In this document: positions 8,759 to 17,106 of the stretch, in pieces
Layout of the letters: each line of letters opens with the position of its first letter
How positions within the stretch are numbered: position 1 is the first letter of the stretch
Assembly: GCA_008923285.1 (NCBI GenBank)
Contig: WBSG01000015.1
Location: 1-56,845, forward strand
From: Betaproteobacteria bacterium SCN2
Lineage (GTDB): Bacteria; Pseudomonadota; Gammaproteobacteria; Burkholderiales; Thiobacillaceae
Length of the DNA stretch: 56,845 bases
Direction: 5' to 3'
The notes under the pieces: model-generated
Told to the model about the DNA's origin: nothing
The model's database searches: none
Seen by the model: the letters and a program-made list of their open reading frames with translations, nothing else
Made by a program: the position numbers and the translations under genes

Positions 8759-9768
8759 GGCAGTTCTCCAGAGTGGGTTGAGGACGGGGAAGGAAGCGGC
8801 GCGAGCGCGTCGTCGAGTTGGTAGCCCTGACCGTCGAAGCCGGTCACGCGGGCGACGGTCTGGACCTGGCGGGCACGGCCGCGCCCGGCAATGAAGACAA
8901 TGACGTTCACCGCTTCGGCGATCAGCGCGCGCGGCGGCGTCATGGCGACTTCGAGAATCAGTTGTTCGAGGCGCAGCAGCGCGCCGTGCGCGGAGCTGGC
9001 GTGCAGCGTGGCAATGCCGCCGGGATGCCCTGTGCCCCACACCTTGATGAGGTCCAGCGCCTCGCCGCCGCGCACCTCGCCGACGATCACGCGGTCGGGC
9101 CGTAGGCGCATCGTGGCGCGCACCAGCTCGGTCATCGACACCACGCCGGCGCGGGTGCGCAGCGGCACGTGGTCGCGTGCCGCACACTGCAATTCCACCG
9201 TGTCTTCCAGCACCAGCACGCGGTCGCCAGTGCTGGCGATTTCGGCCAGCAGCGCATTGGCGAGCGTGGTCTTGCCGGTGCTGGTGCCGCCGGCGATCAG
9301 GATGTTCTGTCGCTCGCGCACCGCGCGGCGCAGGAACTCGGCCTGCTGCTCGGACAGGATGCGATCGGCCACGTAGTCGGCCAGGCCGATCACGCCCACG
9401 GCGCGCTTGCGCAAGGCGAAGGCCGGGCCCGGCGCCGCCGGCGGCAGGATGCCCTCGAAGCGCTCGCCGGTCTCCGGCAGCTCGGCAGTCAGCAGCGGCC
9501 GGCCGCGATGCACTTCCGTGCCGACGTGAGCGGCGACCAGGCGGATGATGCGTTCGCCATCGGCGGCGGACAGCGACTCGCCGGTGGCGGCCCGCCCGGT
9601 GGAGAGGCGGTCGATCCACAGCGCGCCGTCCGGGTTCAGCATCACTTCCACCACGTCCGGGTCTTCCAGCGCGGCGGCGATCAGCGGTCCCATTGCCGTG
9701 CGCAACATGCGGATGCGCCGATCCAGTGAGGTGACAGAGGACGACGGTTGCTGTGGGACGGCACTCAT
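8755..9768 (-). CDS. trbB: TrbB, VirB11-like hexameric ATPase
   Basis: A 337-residue VirB11/TrbB secretion ATPase. The Walker A motif GGTSTGKT is at residues 160-167, followed by the Asp box (LVLEDTVELQ) and the Walker B/His box region (RVIVGEVRGGEALDLIKVWGTGHPG shows both in outline). It acts on the cytoplasmic face to switch the apparatus between pilus assembly and DNA transfer. The ATG at 9768 gives a 4-base overlap with the preceding CopG-like gene. Confidence 0.95.
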   Translation of the reverse strand: MSAVPQQPSSSVTSLDRRIRMLRTAMGPLIAAALEDPDVVEVMLNPDGALWIDRLSTGRAATGESLSAADGERIIRLVAAHVGTEVHRGRPLLTAELPETGERFEGILPPAAPGPAFALRKRAVGVIGLADYVADRILSEQQAEFLRRAVRERQNILIAGGTSTGKTTLANALLAEIASTGDRVLVLEDTVELQCAARDHVPLRTRAGVVSMTELVRATMRLRPDRVIVGEVRGGEALDLIKVWGTGHPGGIATLHASSAHGALLRLEQLILEVAMTPPRALIAEAVNVIVFIAGRGRARQVQTVARVTGFDGQGYQLDDALAPLPSPSSTHSGELP

Positions 9769-10253
9769 ACGGCAGCCTCCCGTGCACGTTCCTGCGCTTC
9801 GGCCAGTGCCGCCGTCTCGTCCAGCCGCTGCGTGTCGGGCTGGATCTCCTCGTAAACTTCGCGCACCAGGCTGCGACCACGCAGCAGGTGGCGGCCGAGC
9901 TGTTCGACGAACTGCTCGAAGCGCGCCTTGCCTTGTGCTCTCGCCGCGTCCTGATGCGCCTCGGGCAGCGGTGTGCTGACCGTCAGGTAGTAGCGCACGA
10001 ACAGCGCCAGCGTCTCGATCAGGATGTTCTGGTCGCGCTCCAGCTTCTCGAACTGGCGCGACAGCCGATCCAACCGTTTCGCCATCGCCGCTTCGCGCTG
10101 GTCGGCCGCATCCGGCGACAGCCAGGACGCGAGTGCGGCCGCGACGATGCTGGATTTCGAGACGCCTTTCTTCGCGGCCAGCTCGTCCAGGCGCTTCGCA
10201 TGGTCGCGCTCGATGAACAGGTTCAGGCGATGGCGGGAATGAAGATGGCTCAT
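9765..10253 (-). CDS. CopG-like DNA-binding protein between traG and trbB
   Basis: A 162-residue protein. The N-terminal 45 residues (RHRLNLFIERDHAKRLDELA) read as a ribbon-helix-helix domain, followed by a long charged helical tail. Genes of this type sit between traG and trbB in Tn4371-family elements. It overlaps both neighbours by four bases, so it is translated with the transfer genes. A role in regulating the operon or in relaxosome accessory binding is inferred, not shown. Confidence 0.8.
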   Translation of the reverse strand: MSHLHSRHRLNLFIERDHAKRLDELAAKKGVSKSSIVAAALASWLSPDAADQREAAMAKRLDRLSRQFEKLERDQNILIETLALFVRYYLTVSTPLPEAHQDAARAQGKARFEQFVEQLGRHLLRGRSLVREVYEEIQPDTQRLDETAALAEAQERAREAAV

Positions 10254-12244
10254 AGCTGGATTCCGTCGTCGGGGTTGAGGGCGGCCAGCCGAGCCGCGCG
10301 CTGCAAGCGCGGGTCGAGCTGGGACGGCAGGGGAAGCGGCAGATCGTCGTCGTCATCGAGCAGCGCCAGATCGCTGGCCGCGTGCTCGGATTCAGAGCTG
10401 TAGGCGACGACTTCGGACAGCTCGGGCTGTTGGCGCGGGCCGCCTTCGTTGGCGTCTCCCAAGTCCGAAGCCACAGCGGGCACGGCAGGCATGGCGGGAA
10501 TCGCCAAGGCGCTCCAGTCATCGGGCCGCGCGGCCGGGGCATCGGCGTAGCGGCCCTGCGCCAGCGTGGGTGCTGGCAACACGCGGCGCTTGAAGTTGGC
10601 GTCCGCGTAGTAGCGCAGCTTCTTCGCCTTGATCGGCGGATGGCCGGAGACCATCACCACGGCGTCGTCGGGTGGGAGCTGCATCACCTCGCCGGGCGTG
10701 AGCAGCGGGCGCGCCGTTTCCTGCCGCGACACCATCAGGTGCCCGAGCCAGGGCGCGAGCCGATGGCCCGCGTAGTTGCGCTGCGCGCGCAGCTCGGTGG
10801 CGGTGCCCAGCGTTTCGGAAATGCGCTTGGCCGTGCGTTCGTCGTTGGTGGCGAAGGTCACGCGCACATGGCAGTTGTCCAGAATCGAATGGTTCTGGCC
10901 GTAGGCTTTGTCGATCTGGTTGAGCGACTGCGAAATCAGGAAGGCGCGCAGCCCGTAGCCGGCCATGAAGGCGAGCGCGGATTCAAAGAAGTCGAGCCGG
11001 CCGAGTGCGGGGAACTCGTCGAGCATCAGCAGCAGCTTGTGCTTGCGCTCCACGCCGTCGCTGCCATCGAGCGATTCAGTGAGGCGCCGTCCGATCTGGT
11101 TGAGGATCAGACGAATGAGCGGCTTGGTGCGGCTGATGTCCGACGGCGGTACCACGAGGTACAGCGATACAGGATGCTGCGCGGAAATCAGGTCCGCGAT
11201 GCGCCAGTCGCAGCGCGACGTGACTTCGGCCACCGTGGGGTCGCGGTACAGGCCAAGGAAACTCATCGCGGTGGACAGCACGCCGGACCGCTCGTTGTCC
11301 GACTTGTTGAGCACTTCGCGCGCAGCAGACGCGACGACGGGATGCGGTGCATCGCCGAGGTGCTTCGTCGTCATCATCCGATGCAGCGTCACCTCGAACG
11401 GACACGCGGGATCGGACAGGAAGTTGGCGACGCCGCGCAGCGTCTTGTCCTCGCTGGCGTAGAGCACATGCAGGATCGCGCCGACCAGCAGCGCGTGCGA
11501 AGTCTTCTCCCAGTGGTTGCGCCGCTCCAGCGCGCCTTCGGGATCGACCAGAATGTCCGCGATGTTCTGCACGTCGCGCACTTCATGCGCACCGCGCCGT
11601 ACTTCCAGCAGCGGGTTGTAGGCGGCGGACTTCGCATCGGTAGGGTTGAATAGCAGGCAGTGCGAGAAGCGCGAGCGCCAGCCGGCGGTGATAGCCCAGT
11701 TCTCGCCCTTGATGTCGTGGATCACGGCGGACGCGGGCCACGACAGCAGCGTGGGCACCACCAGGCCGACGCCCTTGCCCGAGCGCGTGGGCGCGAAGGT
11801 CAGGACGTGTTCTGGGCCTTCGTGTCGCAGGTACTGGCGGCCATGCAGGCCGAGGAAGACTCCGGATGGCTGGGTCAGCCCGGCTTTGCAGATTTCCGCG
11901 GCATCGGCCCAGCGGGCCGAGCCGTAGGTCGTGACCAGACGAGATTGGCGCGAGCGCCAGATGGACATGCCTATGGCGACCACCACGGCCACCAAGCCGC
12001 TTCCGCCCGCGATGGCGCCACCAATGTCAAAGACGTGCGACGCATAGGCGTCGAAAAGGAACCACCACTCGAACAGCTTCCACGGGTGGTAGATCGGCGT
12101 GCCAAGGAAATCGAACCACGGCGAGCCAAGACGTATCTGATAACCAAGGGTCGCAGCTGTCCATTGTGTGGCGCTCCACACTCCGGCGATCACGATGCTG
12201 AATACCACGGCAATCTGACCGAACAACACGTTCGTCCCTTGCAT
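10250..12244 (-). CDS. traG: TraG, VirD4-like coupling protein
   Basis: A 664-residue type IV coupling protein of the TraG/VirD4 family. The start at 12,244 is preferred to one 39 bases upstream because GGAGG lies seven bases before it. Two membrane helices occupy the N-terminal 100 residues; Walker A (PTRSGKGVGLVV) is near residue 150 and Walker B (LLMLDEFPALGRLDFF) near 395. It brings the relaxase-DNA complex to the channel and drives DNA transfer. The C-terminal 80 residues are an acidic, low-complexity tail. Confidence 0.95.
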   Translation of the reverse strand: MQGTNVLFGQIAVVFSIVIAGVWSATQWTAATLGYQIRLGSPWFDFLGTPIYHPWKLFEWWFLFDAYASHVFDIGGAIAGGSGLVAVVVAIGMSIWRSRQSRLVTTYGSARWADAAEICKAGLTQPSGVFLGLHGRQYLRHEGPEHVLTFAPTRSGKGVGLVVPTLLSWPASAVIHDIKGENWAITAGWRSRFSHCLLFNPTDAKSAAYNPLLEVRRGAHEVRDVQNIADILVDPEGALERRNHWEKTSHALLVGAILHVLYASEDKTLRGVANFLSDPACPFEVTLHRMMTTKHLGDAPHPVVASAAREVLNKSDNERSGVLSTAMSFLGLYRDPTVAEVTSRCDWRIADLISAQHPVSLYLVVPPSDISRTKPLIRLILNQIGRRLTESLDGSDGVERKHKLLLMLDEFPALGRLDFFESALAFMAGYGLRAFLISQSLNQIDKAYGQNHSILDNCHVRVTFATNDERTAKRISETLGTATELRAQRNYAGHRLAPWLGHLMVSRQETARPLLTPGEVMQLPPDDAVVMVSGHPPIKAKKLRYYADANFKRRVLPAPTLAQGRYADAPAARPDDWSALAIPAMPAVPAVASDLGDANEGGPRQQPELSEVVAYSSESEHAASDLALLDDDDDLPLPLPSQLDPRLQRAARLAALNPDDGIQL

Positions 12245-12387
12245 CTCCCGGCCTCCGATTTCCCCTGCGCGCACTGCGTTCAACGTGCCGCTGGTGTCAG
12301 GATCGGTGCCGGGTCAGTGCCGGTCAAAGACCGTTATCGGGAGAAAGGTCGAACAAAAAGCAAGAACTCGCGCAGGGGCGTAGGCAG

Positions 12388-12421
12388 AAAAAAAGCCGCA
12401 AGCGATGGCGCATTGCGGCGT
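12388..12421 (-). terminator. Rho-independent terminator after the exclusion gene
   Basis: On the minus strand the sequence GCCGCAA pairs with TTGCGGC around an 11-base loop and is followed by seven T residues (12,388-12,394 on the plus strand are A). It ends the traR-eexN transcript, so traG and the trb genes must start from their own promoter in 12,245-12,387. Confidence 0.75.
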
Positions 12422-12462
12422 GTTTGACAGAAATTAAATGATTCGTGGCGAACTGCCTACAA

Positions 12463-12729
12463 TCAAAATTTGGGCGGATTCTCCAGTGATGTATACGGCA
12501 CCTTGCCGTCGCCATAGAAGCGCTTGCGCGTTGCCTCAGAAACCCGGTTGCACAACTCATTGCCCAGCTTGGCTCGTTCCAGCTTGCATTGCTGACGCAG
12601 CTCTTTGAGGCGCTCGGGATTAGCTGCAAGGGACTCCACCGTTTCAATGGTGGTCTTGGTCGCGATCGGGTTTGACTGACCGCATGCGGTTAGCATCAAA
12701 GCGAGCAGAAGCAGGATGATCTTCTTCAT
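12463..12729 (-). CDS. EexN-family entry-exclusion lipoprotein
   Basis: An 88-residue small lipoprotein. The start MKKIILLLLALMLTACG gives a lipobox (LTAC), and the mature part contains the EexN-type pattern with ERLKELRQQCKLER and the distal NELCNR cysteine, plus the RKRFYGDGKVPYT ending seen in these families. Entry-exclusion proteins stop a cell that already carries the element from receiving another copy. The start overlaps the stop of the LysR gene by four bases, so it is co-translated with the regulator. Confidence 0.75.
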   Translation of the reverse strand: MKKIILLLLALMLTACGQSNPIATKTTIETVESLAANPERLKELRQQCKLERAKLGNELCNRVSEATRKRFYGDGKVPYTSLENPPKF

Positions 12730-13667
12730 AGCTCGATATCCTTCAAAGCACCAGATTTTGAGGATGCAGGCCAATCAGGATCGTTCGACTCCATGGACGC
12801 CAGCCGTTCAATGAAGCGAGCCAGCATCTGCGACGGTTCGGCGTCCCTACGAAGCAGGTAAGTAGTCAACAAGGGTGGCTGTCCCGCAAGCGGGCGCGCC
12901 ACGACGCCTAGCTCACGACTGAATGCGATGTGCGCGCCACCCGCAAGGCCCAATGCCAAGCCGGCCGATACCAGCATCATCATCACGTCGAACGTCGCCA
13001 CACGCTGCGCGATCAGCGGCTCCCGTTCCTGTCGGCGCAGGATGCGATCAACTTGGCGAGCATGGCCTTCGCATGCTGCGGGATCACCCAGCACGATCGG
13101 GTAGCGCAGCACTTCTTCCAGCGGAATTCGTTTGTAAGCCAGCACGGGATGACGCGCGGGCACGGCTACCATCAACTGGTCTTCCCAAACTGGATTGACG
13201 ATGATGCCGTCGCCGGCCTCATCGGCCATGGAAAAGCCCGCGTCGTACAGATCATCATGCAGGCCCTTGATCTGCTGATCCAGCGGCACTTCGAAGAGCC
13301 GGATTTCGATTTCTGGATATTCTTCGCGGCAACGTGCCAGTAGCGCCGGCAGGCGCGATGGTGTGATGCCATCAGACAAAGCAATGCGCAACTGCCCGTG
13401 AAAGCCATTGGTAGCCGATTTCACGCTTTCACGCGCCTGCTCCAGGACTGCAAACACGCGCGGAATGTGATTGAGGAACAGCTTTCCGGCGAGAGTCAAG
13501 CGCGTGCTGCGAGTAGTGCGCACAAAGAGCTGCACGCCCAACTCCTCTTCCAGTTCCTTGATAGCACGTGATAGAGGTGACTGCTCGATGTGTAGCCGCT
13601 CAGCGGCACGGGCAAAGTGGAGTTCTTCAGCAACGGCCAGAAAGCAACGCAGATGACGAAATTCCAC
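12726..13667 (-). CDS. traR: TraR, LysR-type regulator of the ICE
   Basis: A 313-residue LysR-type regulator. The N-terminal winged HTH is clear (FRHLRCFLAVAEELHFARAA), followed by a substrate-binding domain. I choose the GTG at 13,667 because AAAGGAG lies eight bases upstream, rather than an ATG 30 bases earlier. A LysR gene next to traG is a core feature of Tn4371-family elements, where it is called traR. Its ligand is unknown. It is coupled to the exclusion gene downstream. Confidence 0.85.
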   Translation of the reverse strand: MEFRHLRCFLAVAEELHFARAAERLHIEQSPLSRAIKELEEELGVQLFVRTTRSTRLTLAGKLFLNHIPRVFAVLEQARESVKSATNGFHGQLRIALSDGITPSRLPALLARCREEYPEIEIRLFEVPLDQQIKGLHDDLYDAGFSMADEAGDGIIVNPVWEDQLMVAVPARHPVLAYKRIPLEEVLRYPIVLGDPAACEGHARQVDRILRRQEREPLIAQRVATFDVMMMLVSAGLALGLAGGAHIAFSRELGVVARPLAGQPPLLTTYLLRRDAEPSQMLARFIERLASMESNDPDWPASSKSGALKDIEL

Positions 13668-13921
13668 TGGACGATCTCCTTTGTGTGATAGCACCACCGA
13701 CTGCTTCGATCGTTGTGGAAGCCTTAGCCTTGATCGCCATCATTTGCGTTAGCCGTAAAGATGGTGTCCCCAGTCAGAGGTGCGAGGAGCAACAGCACCG
13801 CCTCAACCCAGCGCTGGAACTAGCGAACGTTGCAGCTTCGTGTTCGCGCGGGGCACGTCGCTGTAGGTCAAGGAAGAGGCGTCGATGCGGCGGTCATTCC
13901 TTGGTCTTTCGTGGATGGAGG

Positions 13922-15337
13922 TCAGAACGCGATCTGCGTGCGGGCACCAACGGCTTGGTACCTCGCGCCAATGTCGCCACCGCCACCCGTTCGCTTGTCC
14001 ACCGTGCCGTTGATGTAATTAAGCATGAAGCGGATGTTGCTGTTCACATACCAGTTCAGGCCGAGCGTGAGGTTCTCCTGCCGGCCGCCGAAGATGTCCC
14101 TGTCGTTGAGATCAATCATGCTGTAGCGCGCAGCAATCTCCCATGCGCCCCAGTCGCCCATCCTCCAGTCGAAGGGACGACTTGGCGCAACGCTCCCATA
14201 AGAGCCGGAGCTTGCGCTGTAGCGTCGCGTCTCGCCGGTGAGGATATAGCCGCCTTGGATGTAATAGCCGCTGAAGTTGAGGCTGGGCCCGTTGCCAGGG
14301 GGCCGCTCGACGTTGAAATCGAAATACTCGCCCTAGAAGTGGAAGCTGCCCAGTGTTCCGGCCAGTTCCGCGCTCAAGACGCGCGCGGAGTCGATCGGAA
14401 GAGGACCGGTGCCCAAGATGCGGTTGCCGTCGATGCGCATCTCAATCCGGTCTCGCAGGTTCAGTTCCGAGGCGCCCGTCGGCGCATCGAACAGGTACTG
14501 CACGTCGCCGCCGATCAGGAGCGAGGCGCTGTCGGTCAGAACTGGCAGGAACACCACCCGTCCGGTCGCGGCGGTCTGCCTTGCATCGTGCGATGTCCTG
14601 CCGGAGGCCGGTCCCGTCAGGAAGGCGCCGGCCCACCATTGCCGCTCGTTGGCGGTAATGCCGAAGCCTGAACGCGTGGCGGCGCCGATGCCGGCGGCGA
14701 CTTCCACGGGCGCGGCTCGCTCCATAAAGGTGATGTTGTTGTTACTTGTCGCTCGGTCGAGCGAGTAGCGCACGCTGAGAATGCCGGCCCAGATCTTGAA
14801 TGGTTCGAAACCACTATAGGAAAGGTAAGCTTTATCTAGGACCACGCCGGACCCGCCGCCGGACCCGCCACCCTCAAATTCGATGCTGTATCCCCAGTCG
14901 TTCAGGAACGCGCCGATGACCCCGAACTTCGCTCGGCGCGCGATCACGCCGCCGACAAGATTCTGCGGCGTCGTGGCCGTGGTGTTCGGCCGGTAGTTGT
15001 AGCCGCCGAAGTCGAGCTGCAGGCGGCTCGTGAGCGAGATGCAGTTTCGCCCGTCGGAACTGCAGATCGTCGGCTGGTTGCTGGAGGATACTCGAATGCT
15101 AGGTGCGTCGGCGGGCGGCTCCGTTTTGGCCGCAGCCATCTGCCCAGTGGCCCCTCTGGCTTCCTCTCGCCCCTCCGCAACGTCCCCTTTCAGGGCCTCG
15201 ACTTCGTTCCGCAGCTCGTTGATTTCCGCCTTCAGCGCCTCCAGCCGGGCGCTGGCGGAATCCTGCGCGGCGGCGGGTCCGCCGGCGAGGATCGCAGCGA
15301 CAATCGCCGTCGCCGTGAAGATTCCGCATCGTTTCAC
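13922..15337 (-). pseudogene. Porin O/P-like outer-membrane protein broken by an amber codon
   Basis: One continuous frame of 471 codons encodes a Porin_O_P-like protein. It starts at a GTG (15,337) with signal peptide ending GGPAAAQ, has a short coiled coil (residues about 28-58), then beta-barrel repeats and a C-terminal strand ending RTQIAF with terminal Phe. A single in-frame TAG at 14,333-14,335 interrupts it after GTLGSFHF; the barrel reading resumes at once with GEYFDFNVERP. The last 136 residues, including the outer-membrane targeting Phe, would be lost. A sequencing error or suppression cannot be excluded. It belongs to an accessory patch with the cupin and LysR genes. Confidence 0.8.
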
Positions 15338-15457
15338 GCAATTACATTTACGCGGGCGAGGACAAGAATGGTCCGGTGCAGGTTCCAAACCACTTCGCTT
15401 AATGTGCCTGCTCACGAAGATCCTGCTCGTACTGAATTGCCCAGTCCCCGACACACG

Positions 15458-15883
15458 CTAGTCTTCCAATGGTTTTGGAATGGACCGCCCTTTGTCCTTT
15501 TCAGCCACGATGAATTCGAGAAAGCGGAGTCTCTCCGTTGAACTCGGATTCCAGTGAGCATGAATGGTGCCGGCCGGAACGAGCAGACTGTCGCCAGCGC
15601 GTAGAGTGACTGGCGGTTCACCTTCCTCCTGCCAGATGCCAGTGCCGGAAAGGATGTGGAAGGTGACCGCAGCCGGATGAAGGTGCCGTGGATTGATGCC
15701 ACCCGGCTCATATTCGACGTGATAGACGGCGACTTCCTGGTTAGCCGTATCGGGCACGGCTGTTCTCAGCAGCGGCGCATGCGGTATCACGCCTCGCTTT
15801 TCCTGGGCGAAAGCCGGTTGGGTGTAAGCCATACATAAAACTCCTGTTATCGCAATGACGATGCTGAAGAGAGCGCCTTTGGT
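15458..15883 (-). CDS. Secreted cupin-domain protein
   Basis: A 141-residue protein. I choose the GTG at 15,883 because GGGAGG lies six bases before it and because it begins a signal peptide ending AYTQPAFAQ. The mature part is a single cupin_2 barrel with the metal-binding style motif GGINPRHLHP and the second motif around LVPAGTIHAHWN, so a periplasmic metal-dependent sensor, isomerase or oxygenase-like role is possible. The substrate is unknown. It is divergent from the LysR gene at 16,107 and precedes the broken porin in the same direction. Confidence 0.8.
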   Translation of the reverse strand, partial: TKGALFSIVIAITGVLCMAYTQPAFAQEKRGVIPHAPLLRTAVPDTANQEVAVYHVEYEPGGINPRHLHPAAVTFHILSGTGIWQEEGEPPVTLRAGDSLLVPAGTIHAHWNPSSTERLRFLEFIVAEKDKGRSIPKPLED

Positions 15884-16081
15884 CACACATTGCCTCCCAA
15901 CCTTCAGAGATGCCCAAAGGCCGGGTCCGACTGGAACCGGACATTGCGCTGGCGATAGCCAGTTGAAAACAGAGCCTGAATTAGCGAAGTAGTGCATGTG
16001 AGCCTCCGTAAGAAATTTGATTCTTTCAAGGCATATTAAGGTAGTAGGCATTGTCAGACAAACGACTTTAACTTACCATTC

Positions 16082-16100
16082 CCCCAAGAAAAAATTGGGG
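16082..16100 (+). promoter_or_regulatory. Inverted repeat over the LysR ribosome-binding site
   Basis: CCCCAA and TTGGGG flank a 7-base A-rich spacer and end six bases before the LysR start. The right arm holds the only plausible Shine-Dalgarno sequence, so a hairpin or bound protein here could limit translation. It may be an autoregulatory site within the divergent cupin/LysR promoter region (15,884-16,106). Confidence 0.4.
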
Positions 16101-16106
16101 TCTCAC

Positions 16107-17066
16107 ATGATGCGACAATTACCCTCGCTGAACGGACTGCGGGCTTTTGAGGCGGCTGGCCGGCATGGCAGTTTCACTGCCGCGGCAAGAGAGCTGAACG
16201 TCACCCAAACTGCGGTAAGTCGCTTGGTCCGTCTGCTGGAAGATCGTTTTGGCTTTCCTCTGTTTCTGCGACATGCGAACGCGCTTGAACTGACGGCGCA
16301 AGGGCAGGCGCTGCTGTCCGGTCTGACTGATGCTTTCGATTCCATTGCCCGGCTCACCGAAAGCGTTACGGCAATGCGTAGTGGCCCGGTGCTGACGGTT
16401 GGAGTCGGTCCAACCTTGGCGATCACTTGGTTGATCCCGCGACTGGCAAGCTTCTATCGCAGCCATCCCGACGTCGAAGTGCGCATGGCGACGGGTGGCG
16501 CAACTCGTCCGGTACGCGATGACTGGACCTGCACTATCCGACGCGATACCGACGCGTTGCCAGGCTACGATGCAGAACGCCTATTCCCGAGCGCCGTCGT
16601 GCCGGTCTGCACCCCTAAACTCGCATCGACGCTGCGCTCGCCTGACGATTTGCGCGACGCGATTCTCATCGTCGTGTCCGACATGCCCAATGAATGGCCG
16701 TACTGGTTCGAGGCTGCGGGCTTGCGTTCTCCCGTGCACCCCGCCAGTGAAGTGTCGTTCGAGAGCAATGTCATGGCGATGCAGGCAGCGCTCGACGGGG
16801 TCGGAGTCGCTATCGCTCAAATCCCTTACGTCAGCGACGCCCTGGCAGCGGGCCGGTTGGTCGCGCCATTCCCGATCGTCGCGCACACAGTCGGGAGTTG
16901 GCTTCTAGAATACCGCGCTATTCGAAAGGAAGATCCGGCACTTCTAGCTTTTCGCGCTTGGTTGCACCAGGAAGCTGATCTGGCGCGTCAAGTTGAGATC
17001 GTGCTAGGGCGTGCGAACACAAACGGAAGCGCTCGGCGATCAGCAGGCCACCCGCCGCGCGATTGA
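16107..17066 (+). CDS. GcvA-like LysR transcriptional regulator
   Basis: A 319-residue LysR regulator starting MMRQLPSLNGLRAFEAAGRH. The HTH stretch (GSFTAAARELNVTQTAVSRL) is typical of the GcvA subgroup. A substrate-binding domain follows from about residue 90. It is transcribed away from the cupin and porin genes and probably controls them. It is distinct in sequence from the traR LysR gene. Its 3' end converges with the relaxase gene, 40 bases away. Confidence 0.85.
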   Translation: MMRQLPSLNGLRAFEAAGRHGSFTAAARELNVTQTAVSRLVRLLEDRFGFPLFLRHANALELTAQGQALLSGLTDAFDSIARLTESVTAMRSGPVLTVGVGPTLAITWLIPRLASFYRSHPDVEVRMATGGATRPVRDDWTCTIRRDTDALPGYDAERLFPSAVVPVCTPKLASTLRSPDDLRDAILIVVSDMPNEWPYWFEAAGLRSPVHPASEVSFESNVMAMQAALDGVGVAIAQIPYVSDALAAGRLVAPFPIVAHTVGSWLLEYRAIRKEDPALLAFRAWLHQEADLARQVEIVLGRANTNGSARRSAGHPPRD

Positions 17067-17106
17067 CGCCGGCTTCGAGACGTGGAGCTGCATGGGGCAT
17101 CCGACA

